DNA of 5,359 nucleotides, taken from positions 1 through 5,359 of the forward strand of contig JAHJWA010000132.1 of NCBI GenBank assembly GCA_018828205.1, in the 5' to 3' direction. The notes beneath the pieces were generated by a model that worked only from the letters and a program-made list of their open reading frames with translations, made no database searches and was not told where the DNA came from. Positions 1 to 5,275 of this stretch are shown here, one piece after another. The translations under genes were made by a program, and so were the position numbers. Every line of letters starts with the position of its first letter. The stretch's first letter is position 1. Source of the stretch: Alphaproteobacteria bacterium. Lineage in GTDB: Bacteria; Pseudomonadota; Alphaproteobacteria; Sphingomonadales; Sphingomonadaceae.

Positions 1-555
1 ACGCAGGGCCATGTCGCCTATCCGCATCTCGCCGACAATCCGATTCCCAGGCTGGTGGCGATGCTCGCCGAGCTCGACGCGCTGGTGCTCGACGAAGGGA
101 CCGACTGGTTTCAGCCGTCCAATCTGGAGATCACCGATCTCGAGGTTGGCAATGTCGCGCACAATGTGATCCCGGCCAAGGCGACCGCGCGGATCTCGAT
201 CCGCTTCAACGATACGCATTCGGGCGCGTCGCTGGCGGAGACCGTCGCCGCCATCGCCGGCAAGCACGGCGGGAGCGCGCTGCCGATCGTCTCGGGCGAA
301 CCCTTCCTCACCCCGCCGGGCGAGTTCTCGCAGATCATCGCCGCCGCGGTGAAGGCGGAAACCGGGCTCGAACCCGAAGCCTCCACCACCGGCGGCACAT
401 CCGACGCGCGCTTCCTGCGCGAGGTCTGCCCGGTGATCGAATTCGGGCTGGTCAACGCGACCATGCACAAGCGCGACGAGGCGGTGGCGGTCGCCGACCT
501 TTCTGCGCTAAGCCGCATCTATACGGCGATCGCTGCGGCGGCGCTGGGCCGATAG
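1..555 (+). CDS. dapE: Succinyl-diaminopimelate desuccinylase DapE, C-terminal half (5' end outside window)
   Basis: DapE hydrolyses N-succinyl-L,L-diaminopimelate to succinate and L,L-diaminopimelate in the cytoplasm, a step of lysine and peptidoglycan-precursor synthesis. The frame is open from base 1 and ends in TAG at 553-555, giving 184 residues, about half of a normal DapE of about 375. It enters at QGHVAYPHLADNPIP (window residues 2-16), the dimerisation-domain motif; His4 aligns with H. influenzae His194, which reaches into the partner's active site. A NVIPAKATARISIRFND segment follows (about 55-71). Near the C-terminus come TTGGTSDARF (129-138) and NATMHK, whose His156 aligns with the metal ligand His349. 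The other metal ligands (H67, D100, E134/135, E163 in H. influenzae) lie upstream of the window. A GTG at 55 is internal and is not the start. The next gene begins 25 nt downstream on the same strand, so an operon is likely. M20 relatives such as ArgE are possible, but GHVAYPH and GGTSDARF are DapE-like. Confidence 0.95.
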   Translation, partial: TQGHVAYPHLADNPIPRLVAMLAELDALVLDEGTDWFQPSNLEITDLEVGNVAHNVIPAKATARISIRFNDTHSGASLAETVAAIAGKHGGSALPIVSGEPFLTPPGEFSQIIAAAVKAETGLEPEASTTGGTSDARFLREVCPVIEFGLVNATMHKRDEAVAVADLSALSRIYTAIAAAALGR

Positions 556-567
556 GGCAGGGTCTAC

Positions 568-573
568 GAGGGG
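568..573 (+). promoter_or_regulatory. Ribosome binding site deciding the symporter's TTG start
   Basis: The purine run GAGGGG lies 7 nt before the TTG at 581 but only 1 nt before the in-frame TTG at 575. The spacing therefore favours 581 as the start codon. No ATG or GTG is available in the vicinity. Confidence 0.55.
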
Positions 574-580
574 ATTGCAG

Positions 581-1816
581 TTGAAAACTTGGTTGGCCAT
601 TCCGCTGTGGCAGCGGGTCATCGCTGCGCTCGTCCTGGGCATCGTCGTCGGCCTGCTGTGGGGCCCGGGAGCGGAAAGCATCAAGATCGTCGGCGATATC
701 TTCATCGCCTTCATCAAGATGCTGGTCGTGCCGCTGATCTTCTTCAGCCTCGTCGCGGGCGTCGCGGCGATCGGCGATCTGCGCAAGCTGGGCAGCGTCG
801 GCGGGCGCGCGATACTGATCTTTGTGGTGACCGGCCAGGTTTCGGTCTGGCTCGGCCTCGGGCTGGGCGCGCTGTTCCAGCCGGGCCTCGGGCTCGACAC
901 CAGCGCGATCGACATGGGGCCGGTGCCCGAACCCACCATGGTGACCTGGCAGGACATGCTGCTGGGCATGGTGCCGCAGAGCCCGGTTCAGGTGATGGCC
1001 GACGTCAACGTGCTGCCGCTGATCATCTTCTCGCTGCTGATCGGCATCGGCATATTGATGGCCAAGGACGAAGGGCTGCCGGTGCAGCGAATCTTCGATT
1101 CGGGCTCGATCGTGATGCAAAAGGTCACCGCGGTGGTGATGGAGCTGACCCCCTTCGGCGTGTTCGCGCTGATGGCCTGGGTGGCCGGGACCGTGGGCGT
1201 TCCGGCCTTGCTCGCGCTGGGCAAGCTGGTCGCGCTCAACTACGCCGGCTGCCTGCTGATCATTGCCCTGATGTATGCCGGGATCGTGAAGTTCCTGGCC
1301 AAATTGCCGGTGATGCCCTTCTTCCGCGGCATCGTCGATGCGCAGGCGGTGGCCTATTCCACCGCCTCGTCCAACGCGACGCTGCCGGTGACGATGCGCT
1401 GCGTCGAACGCAATCTGGGCGTGAGCCGCTCGGTCACCAGCTTCACCACCTCGCTGGGCGCCACGATCAATATGGACGGGACCGCGATGTATCTCGGGCT
1501 CGCCACACTGTTCGGGGCGCAGGTTTTCGGGGTCGATCTGTCGATGGCGGATTATCTGACCATCGCGGTGCTGGCGACGCTCGGCTCGGTCGGCGCGGCG
1601 GGGATCCCGGGCGCCGGGCTGATCATGATGGCGGCGATCTTCACCGCGGTCAGCGTGCCGCTGGAAACGATCGCCTTCGTCGCGGGGGTCGACCGGATCA
1701 TGGACATGATGCGCACGGTCACCAATGTCACCGGCGATGCCGCGGTGGCCGTTACGGTCGGGTCGATGACGGACGAGATCGACCGCGACGAGATGGCAAG
1801 CGCGGACGACGTTTGA
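581..1816 (+). CDS. Dicarboxylate/amino acid:cation symporter (DAACS family, GltP/GltPh-like; probable glutamate/aspartate transporter)
   Basis: This is a 411-residue inner-membrane secondary transporter of normal family length, with hydrophobic helices from residue 5 on. Core motifs appear in order: the HP1 re-entrant loop STASSNATLPV (about 260-270); the cation-site motif NMDGT (297-301); HP2 GIPGAG (341-346); and TM8 DRIMDMMRTVTNVTGD (371-386). In TM8, Asp375, Arg378, Thr379 and Asn382 align with GltPh Asp394, Arg397, Thr398 and Asn401. Asp394 contacts the substrate amino group and Arg397 its side-chain carboxylate, so an acidic amino acid is the likely substrate rather than a plain C4-dicarboxylate; DctA proteins read SEAR at this point. 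NMDGT suggests Na+ coupling, though proton-coupled relatives exist. The TTG at 581 is preferred for its ribosome-site spacing; TTG 575 would add two residues. The hydrophilic, acidic tail after about 395 is ordinary. The gene follows dapE by 25 nt and ends 7 nt before the stop of the convergent lipoprotein gene. Confidence 0.93.
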   Translation: MKTWLAIPLWQRVIAALVLGIVVGLLWGPGAESIKIVGDIFIAFIKMLVVPLIFFSLVAGVAAIGDLRKLGSVGGRAILIFVVTGQVSVWLGLGLGALFQPGLGLDTSAIDMGPVPEPTMVTWQDMLLGMVPQSPVQVMADVNVLPLIIFSLLIGIGILMAKDEGLPVQRIFDSGSIVMQKVTAVVMELTPFGVFALMAWVAGTVGVPALLALGKLVALNYAGCLLIIALMYAGIVKFLAKLPVMPFFRGIVDAQAVAYSTASSNATLPVTMRCVERNLGVSRSVTSFTTSLGATINMDGTAMYLGLATLFGAQVFGVDLSMADYLTIAVLATLGSVGAAGIPGAGLIMMAAIFTAVSVPLETIAFVAGVDRIMDMMRTVTNVTGDAAVAVTVGSMTDEIDRDEMASADDV

Positions 1817-1823
1817 CGCAGGG

Positions 1824-2237
1824 TTACCGTTGCATCGTGTCGATGTCGCGTTCGACATAGTCGATCGGCACGAATTCGCCCAGCGAACAGCCGGGTCCGC
1901 GCTCGGGCCGGCCTCCCACCGTGCGCAGCACATAGACGATCTCGCCGGCGCACAGCCGGTTGATCGAGGTGCGGTAGGTGAAGGATTTTTCGAACCCGAG
2001 CCCGCTGCACCCCTGTCCCAGGGTGTTGCGATAGGTCCGGCTGCCGATCTCGAAATCGATCGTGCGATCGTCGTGGACGCGCGACTGCCGGATGCTTGTG
2101 GTGTTGACGCAGGACACGGCTTCGCCCGTCACGCTCGCCGTCGGAGCTTCGCTGACGAACCCGTCCTCGCCCTCGACCGGGGTACAGCCAGCGATAATAA
2201 GGGCGGTCGCGGCAATCGTGGTGGCGGTACGGATCAT
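1824..2237 (-). CDS. DUF6491-type lipoprotein of unknown function
   Basis: This is a 137-residue exported protein. A short basic start (MIRT) and hydrophobic segment lead into the lipobox LIIAGC, so Cys18 should be lipidated. Thr19 at +2 (not Asp) points to the outer membrane by the usual Lol rule. The mature part has four more cysteines (43, 77, 96, 117), enough for two periplasmic disulfides. The pattern CVNTTSIRQSRVHDDRTIDF, a YRNTL segment (69-73) with CSGLGF following (77-82), a RLC near 94-96 and a terminal CSLGEFVPI (117-125) matches my recollection of DUF6491 proteins, common in sphingomonads; this is recognition from memory. The ATG at 2237 is supported by AGGGAG 7 nt upstream. It lies 25 nt after nth on the same strand and is probably the last gene of dapB-nth-lipoprotein. 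Function is unknown. The opposite-strand reading frame here lacks any recognisable motif. Confidence 0.85.
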   Translation of the reverse strand: MIRTATTIAATALIIAGCTPVEGEDGFVSEAPTASVTGEAVSCVNTTSIRQSRVHDDRTIDFEIGSRTYRNTLGQGCSGLGFEKSFTYRTSINRLCAGEIVYVLRTVGGRPERGPGCSLGEFVPIDYVERDIDTMQR

Positions 2238-2244
2238 GATCCCA

Positions 2245-2250
2245 CTCCCT
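2245..2250 (-). promoter_or_regulatory. Ribosome binding site of the lipoprotein gene
   Basis: AGGGAG read on the minus strand lies 7 nt before the ATG at 2237, inside the 25-nt nth-lipoprotein gap. It supports both the strand and the start of this small gene. Confidence 0.65.
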
Positions 2251-2262
2251 CGGCGGACGGAA

Positions 2263-2934
2263 TTACGCTGATTGCTTCTGAACCGATCTGTTGCGCGGCG
2301 GTTCCATGACCTTCTGGCGATAGCTGCACAGGTCGACCACCGGGCAGCGCCAGCATTCGGGGGTGCGCGCCTTGCAGATATAGCGACCGTGCAGGATCAG
2401 CCAGTGATGCGCATGCCGCCGGAACGGCTGCGGCACGCGCTTCTCCAGCTTGGCCTCGACCGCTTCGGGGGTCTTGCCCTTGGCGAGCCCGGTGCGATTG
2501 CCGACGCGAAGGATATGCGTGTCGACCGCGAAGGTCTCCTGTCCGAACCAGCAGTTGAGCACGACGTTGGCGGTTTTGCGTCCGACGCCGGGCAGCCGGA
2601 GCAGATCCTCGCGGGTGTCGGGGACCGCGCTGCCGAATTCCTCGACCAGCAATTGCGAGAGCGCGATCACGTTCTTGGCCTTGGAGTTGAACAGGCCGAT
2701 GGTCTTGATATGCTGTTTGAGCCCGTCCTCGCCCAGTTCGAGCATCTGCTCGGGGGTCTCGACGCTGGCGAACAGCGCGCGGGTCGCCTTGTTGACCCCG
2801 ACATCGGTCGCCTGCGCGCTCAGCGCCACCGCGACCACCAGCTGGAAGGCGTTGCCATATTCCAGCTCGGTTTCGGGTTCGGGATTGTCCTCGGCGAGCC
2901 GGCGGAAGAATTCGAAGATTTGGTCGCGGGTCAA
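2263..2934 (-). CDS. nth: Endonuclease III (base-excision repair DNA glycosylase/AP lyase)
   Basis: Nth removes oxidised pyrimidines from DNA and cleaves the resulting abasic site by beta-elimination. The 223-residue product aligns without net gaps to E. coli Nth through all key residues. SAQATD carries Gln41. The helix-hairpin-helix LPGVGRKTANVVL (114-126) includes the catalytic Lys120. AVDTHILRV includes the catalytic Asp138. The [4Fe-4S] cluster cysteines fall at 187, 194, 197 and 203 in the canonical C-x6-C-x2-C-x5-C spacing. The start is taken as TTG at 2934-2932, giving MTRDQIFEFFRRLAE. It overlaps the dapB stop in TTGA (2934-2931), and no ATG or GTG lies closer. The Shine-Dalgarno signal is weak, so translation is probably coupled to dapB. 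The frame stays open upstream into dapB, but that stretch is arginine-rich shadow sequence without Nth character. The C-terminal tail (about 210-223) is short and basic. Confidence 0.97.
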   Translation of the reverse strand: MTRDQIFEFFRRLAEDNPEPETELEYGNAFQLVVAVALSAQATDVGVNKATRALFASVETPEQMLELGEDGLKQHIKTIGLFNSKAKNVIALSQLLVEEFGSAVPDTREDLLRLPGVGRKTANVVLNCWFGQETFAVDTHILRVGNRTGLAKGKTPEAVEAKLEKRVPQPFRRHAHHWLILHGRYICKARTPECWRCPVVDLCSYRQKVMEPPRNRSVQKQSA

Positions 2935-3659
2935 AGCTCGAGCACGTCGCGCATGGTGTAGCGGCCCGGGTTCCGGCCGATCAGCCACTCTGCCGCGCGG
3001 GCGGCGCCGCGCGCGAAGATGCTGCGATCCTCGGCGCTGTGGGCAAAGGTCAGCCGTTCCTGCGCGCCCGCCATGATGACGCTGTGCTCGCCTGCGACCG
3101 TTCCCCCGCGCAGCGCCGCAAAGCCGATCGCGCCCTGAACGCGCTCGCCGGTGTGGCCGTCGCGCCCGCTCTCGCGCTTGTCGGCCAGCTCGACCCCGCG
3201 CCCGCGCGCCGCGGCTTCGCCAAGCAGCAGCGCGGTGCCCGAGGGAGCGTCGACCTTGTGGCGGTGGTGCATCTCGACGATCTCGATGTCCCAATCCTCG
3301 CCCAGCCGCGCCGCGGCCTCCTGCACCAGATGCGACAATAGCGTGATCCCAAGCGAGGTGTTGCCGGTCTGGAGGATCGGCACCGCGCGCGCGGTGTCGT
3401 CGATCGCACGGTGGTGGCGCTCCTCGAGCCCGGTGGTCCCGATGGCCAGCGGAATCCCGGCGCCGATCGCGGCGTGCAGATTGGCTTCCAGGCTGCCGGG
3501 AGACGAGAAGTCGACCAGCACATCGCTCGCATCCGCCAGCCGCGCGACATCGCCGCCCTTGTCCACGCCGCCCGCCAGCTCGTGCCCGAGCTCGGGCAGG
3601 ATGGCGGCGATCGCCTGTCCCATGCGGCCTTCGCTGCCGACGATCCCGATCCGTACCAT
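2931..3659 (-). CDS. dapB: 4-hydroxy-tetrahydrodipicolinate reductase DapB
   Basis: DapB is a cytoplasmic NAD(P)H-dependent reductase that converts hydroxy-tetrahydrodipicolinate to tetrahydrodipicolinate in diaminopimelate/lysine synthesis. The product is 242 residues. The N-terminal dinucleotide-binding loop is GSEGRMG (8-14). The GTTG motif is at 74-77. A TGNTSLG segment (98-104) replaces the more usual APNxS-type version, as I recall for sphingomonads. The active-site signature EMHHRHKVDAPSGTA (129-143) carries His131 and Lys135, equivalent to E. coli His159 and Lys163. The start at ATG 3659 has AGGGG 7 nt upstream. In-frame ATGs at 3665 and 3680 would add 2 and 7 residues but are badly spaced from that site. 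dapB is the first gene of a likely dapB-nth-lipoprotein unit. Its stop overlaps the nth TTG start, and it is divergent from cobB. Confidence 0.97.
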   Translation of the reverse strand: MVRIGIVGSEGRMGQAIAAILPELGHELAGGVDKGGDVARLADASDVLVDFSSPGSLEANLHAAIGAGIPLAIGTTGLEERHHRAIDDTARAVPILQTGNTSLGITLLSHLVQEAAARLGEDWDIEIVEMHHRHKVDAPSGTALLLGEAAARGRGVELADKRESGRDGHTGERVQGAIGFAALRGGTVAGEHSVIMAGAQERLTFAHSAEDRSIFARGAARAAEWLIGRNPGRYTMRDVLEL

Positions 3660-3703
3660 TGCCATTCCCCTAATCCGCATGCTTCATGGGGGACATGGCC
3701 CGC
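3660..3703. promoter_or_regulatory. Divergent dapB/cobB intergenic region
   Basis: Only about 44 nt separate the two divergent starts, so any promoter for either gene must overlap this spacer or the other gene's 5' end. On the plus strand TTGCCA at 3659-3664 is a fair -35 match, but the hexamer 17 nt on (CTTCAT) is a poor -10, so I do not call a promoter. CCGCATGC occurs twice as a direct repeat, at 3675-3682 and 3700-3707, 25 nt apart; the second copy covers the proposed cobB ATG. Confidence 0.4.
3667..3671 (-). promoter_or_regulatory. Ribosome binding site selecting the dapB start
   Basis: AGGGG on the minus strand is 7 nt from the ATG at 3659 and only 1 nt from the ATG at 3665. It identifies the third in-frame ATG as the most probable dapB start. 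Confidence 0.65.
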
Positions 3704-4396
3704 ATGCGCAATATCGTCGTCCTGACCGGGGCGGGAATCTCCGCCGAAAGCGGGATCGACACCTTTCGCGGCGGCGGCGGACTGTGGGAGCAGCACCGGG
3801 TGGAGGACGTCGCGACGCCCGAAGCCTTCGCGCGCGATCCCGAACTGGTCCAGCGCTTCTACGACATGCGCCGCGCGGCGGTGCAGACCAAGCAGCCCAA
3901 CGCCGCGCATCATGCGCTTGCGCGGCTCGAAGCCGAATGGCGCGGCGAACTGCTGATCGTCACGCAGAATGTCGACGATCTGCACGAACGCGCCGGAGCG
4001 AGCGGCGTGCTGCATATGCACGGCACCCATCTCAACGCCTGGTGCACCGGCTGCGATGCACGCCACCGCTGGACGGGCACGCTGATCGAGAAGCCGCCAT
4101 GCCCCGAGTGCGGCGAAGCGTCGCTGCGGCCCGACGTCGTCTGGTTCGGTGAGATGCCCTATGAGATGGAGCGGATCTACGCGGCGCTGCGCGGGGCGGA
4201 TCTGTTCGTTTCGATCGGCACCTCGGGCGCGGTCTACCCGGCCGCCGGCTTTGTCCAGGATGCCAGCCAGCTCGGCGCGCGGACGCTCGAGCTCAATCTC
4301 GAACGCAGCCAGGGTTCGCACTGGTTCGACGAAAGCCGGCAGGGCCCCGCGACCCAGCTGGTCCCGCGATGGGTCGAGGAAATGCTAGCCGGTTGA
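3704..4396 (+). CDS. cobB: NAD-dependent protein deacylase, class III sirtuin (CobB/SIRT5-like)
   Basis: This sirtuin removes acyl groups from protein lysines using NAD+, releasing nicotinamide and O-acyl-ADP-ribose. The product is 230 residues from ATG 3704. Motifs in order: GAGISAESGIDTFRG (9-23) for NAD binding; HRVEDVATPEAF, nearly identical to E. coli CobB; FYDMRR with Tyr53 and Arg56, the YxxR pair that recognises succinyl or malonyl groups in SIRT5 and CobB; QNVD (88-91); HMHGTH with catalytic His106; zinc cysteines 114, 117, 133 and 136; VVWFGEMP; GTSGAVYPAAGF; and LNLE. The protein looks complete and active. ATGs at 3686 and 3695 are in frame. I prefer 3704 because MRNIVVLTGAG begins at the Rossmann strand and GGGGGA (3688-3693) sits 10 nt upstream, but the start is uncertain by up to six residues. 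It is divergent from dapB, and its last 12 nt overlap the convergent E1-like gene. No acetyl-CoA synthetase or other known target gene is visible nearby. Confidence 0.95.
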   Translation: MRNIVVLTGAGISAESGIDTFRGGGGLWEQHRVEDVATPEAFARDPELVQRFYDMRRAAVQTKQPNAAHHALARLEAEWRGELLIVTQNVDDLHERAGASGVLHMHGTHLNAWCTGCDARHRWTGTLIEKPPCPECGEASLRPDVVWFGEMPYEMERIYAALRGADLFVSIGTSGAVYPAAGFVQDASQLGARTLELNLERSQGSHWFDESRQGPATQLVPRWVEEMLAG

Positions 4397-5158
4397 GCCG
4401 CAGCCCTTGCAGGCCGGGTCCTTGGCGATGAGAAAGCTGCGCATCGCCGGCGTCATCCCATCGAGCAGATGGACCGTGCCCCATTGCGGATCGCCGAAAT
4501 CGCTGATGCCATCGAGCAGCACCCGCACCGCATGCAGCGCGGCGAAGGTGCCGGTCCAGCCCGCCATCGCGCCGAGCATGCCATCCTCGGCGCAGCTGTC
4601 GCAATCCTCGGCATCGAAGGCATCGCCGACGAAGCAGCGGTAGCAGGCCTGATCCCCCCGGTGCCCCGCGAAGGCGCCGACCTGGCCCTGGAACCGCCCG
4701 ACGGCGGCGCTGAGCAGCGGCACCCCGGCGGCAACGCAGGCATCCGACACCGCCAGCCTGGTGGCGAAATTGTCGGTGCCGTCGAGCACCAGATCGGCGT
4801 CCGCAAACAGCGCACCCGCATTCTCGGCGGTGACGCGGCGATCGTGGATGGTCAGGTCGATCTTGGAATCGAAGGCGCAGACCCAGCGCTTGGCGGCCAC
4901 CGCCTTGCCGTGGCCGATGTCGCGTTCGGTGAACAGCGTCTGCCGCTGGAGATTGCTTTCATCGACCACATCGTCGTCGACCGCGGTGAGCCGGCCGATC
5001 CCCGCCGCGGCGAGATAATGCAGCACGGGCGATCCGATCCCGCCCAGTCCGATCATCACGACATGCTTGTCCGCCAGCGCGACCTGACCCGCGCCGCCGA
5101 TCTCGGGCAGGACGATGTGGCGCGCGAAACGCTCGAGACGGGCGGGGGGCAGGCTCAT
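4385..5158 (-). CDS. HesA/MoeB/ThiF-family E1-like adenylyltransferase
   Basis: Family members adenylate the C-terminal glycine of a ubiquitin-like sulfur carrier (MoaD for molybdopterin, ThiS for thiamine). The product is 257 residues from ATG 5158, close to MoeB and ThiF length (about 250). Visible motifs: N-terminal RFARHIVLPEIG with Arg10/Arg13; the ATP loop GLGGIGSP (37-44); AVDDDVVDESNLQRQ (59-73) containing the Arg72 used in adenylation; DGTDN (126-130) with Mg-binding Asp129; and SCAEDGM with Cys189 near the MoeB/ThiF crossover cysteine. Two CxxC zinc pairs occur (172/175 and 250/253), the second almost at the C-terminus. There is no rhodanese domain, so it is not a MoeZ/MOCS3-type fusion. 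No moaD, thiS, thiG or moaE lies in the window, so I cannot choose between MoeB and ThiF. A TTG at 5164 could add two residues. The Shine-Dalgarno signal is weak (ACAGG, about 9 nt upstream). The 3' end overlaps cobB by 12 nt. Confidence 0.92.
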   Translation of the reverse strand: MSLPPARLERFARHIVLPEIGGAGQVALADKHVVMIGLGGIGSPVLHYLAAAGIGRLTAVDDDVVDESNLQRQTLFTERDIGHGKAVAAKRWVCAFDSKIDLTIHDRRVTAENAGALFADADLVLDGTDNFATRLAVSDACVAAGVPLLSAAVGRFQGQVGAFAGHRGDQACYRCFVGDAFDAEDCDSCAEDGMLGAMAGWTGTFAALHAVRVLLDGISDFGDPQWGTVHLLDGMTPAMRSFLIAKDPACKGCGSTG

Positions 5159-5275
5159 GACCAAGCCTGTTGGCAGTCTGTGGAACCTGTGTCGATAGCG
5201 CGTCGAAAGCCTGTGGGCTCCAGGATCGATCCCGATGGAAGATTACGAAACTTTAGGCCAACCGGCCCCGCGCCG
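5159..5275. other. 117-nt intergenic spacer with repeated CTGTGG-like motifs
   Basis: This spacer separates the E1-like gene start from the stop of the upstream minus-strand gene. On the plus strand four related nonamers occur: CCTGTTGGC (5166-5174), TCTGTGGAA (5177-5185), CCTGTGTCG (5186-5194) and CCTGTGGGC (5210-5218). A perfect 10-bp palindrome GGATCGATCC lies at 5223-5232. On the minus strand, just after the upstream stop, GGCC-GGTT-GGCC (5259-5270) followed by TAAAGTTT is a weak terminator-like hairpin with only 4 bp of strong stem. No convincing -35/-10 pair was found. Confidence 0.4.

Noticed and set aside
589..1860. Plus-strand 423-codon frame overlapping the symporter
   Set aside because: It is an Arg/Gly/Asp-rich out-of-frame shadow; the symporter frame explains the same DNA.
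452..1933. Long (493-codon) open frame antisense to the symporter
   Set aside because: The product is dominated by His, Arg, Asp and Gln with no domain motif, which is typical of the antisense shadow of a GC-rich gene. The plus-strand symporter has all family motifs.
2057..2070. CGATCG-TG-CGATCG double palindrome in the lipoprotein gene
   Set aside because: CGATCG is a frequent hexamer in GC-rich alphaproteobacterial DNA and lies in coding sequence; no further structure surrounds it.
1830..2309. Plus-strand 159-codon frame opposite the lipoprotein gene
   Set aside because: It has no signal peptide or family motif and runs into nth. The minus-strand gene has a lipobox, a good ribosome site and DUF6491-like motifs.
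2935..3294. Possible N-terminal extension of nth from the open frame upstream of TTG 2934
   Set aside because: The extra stretch is Arg-rich, lies wholly inside dapB in another frame, and has no counterpart in endonuclease III. The catalytic and cluster residues match E. coli numbering exactly from the TTG.
3659..3687. Sigma70-type promoter for cobB (TTGCCA, 17 nt, CTTCAT)
   Set aside because: The -10 matches consensus at only three of six positions and runs into an in-frame ATG. It could easily arise by chance.
3050..4321. Minus-strand 423-codon frame spanning cobB and dapB
   Set aside because: It is antisense to cobB and out of frame with dapB, with low-complexity Arg/Ala/Ser composition and no motif.
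5259..5270. Rho-independent terminator after the upstream partial gene
   Set aside because: The GGCC-GGTT-GGCC stem has only 4 bp and is followed by TAAAGTTT rather than a T-run, too weak for a terminator call; mentioned only within the spacer entry.
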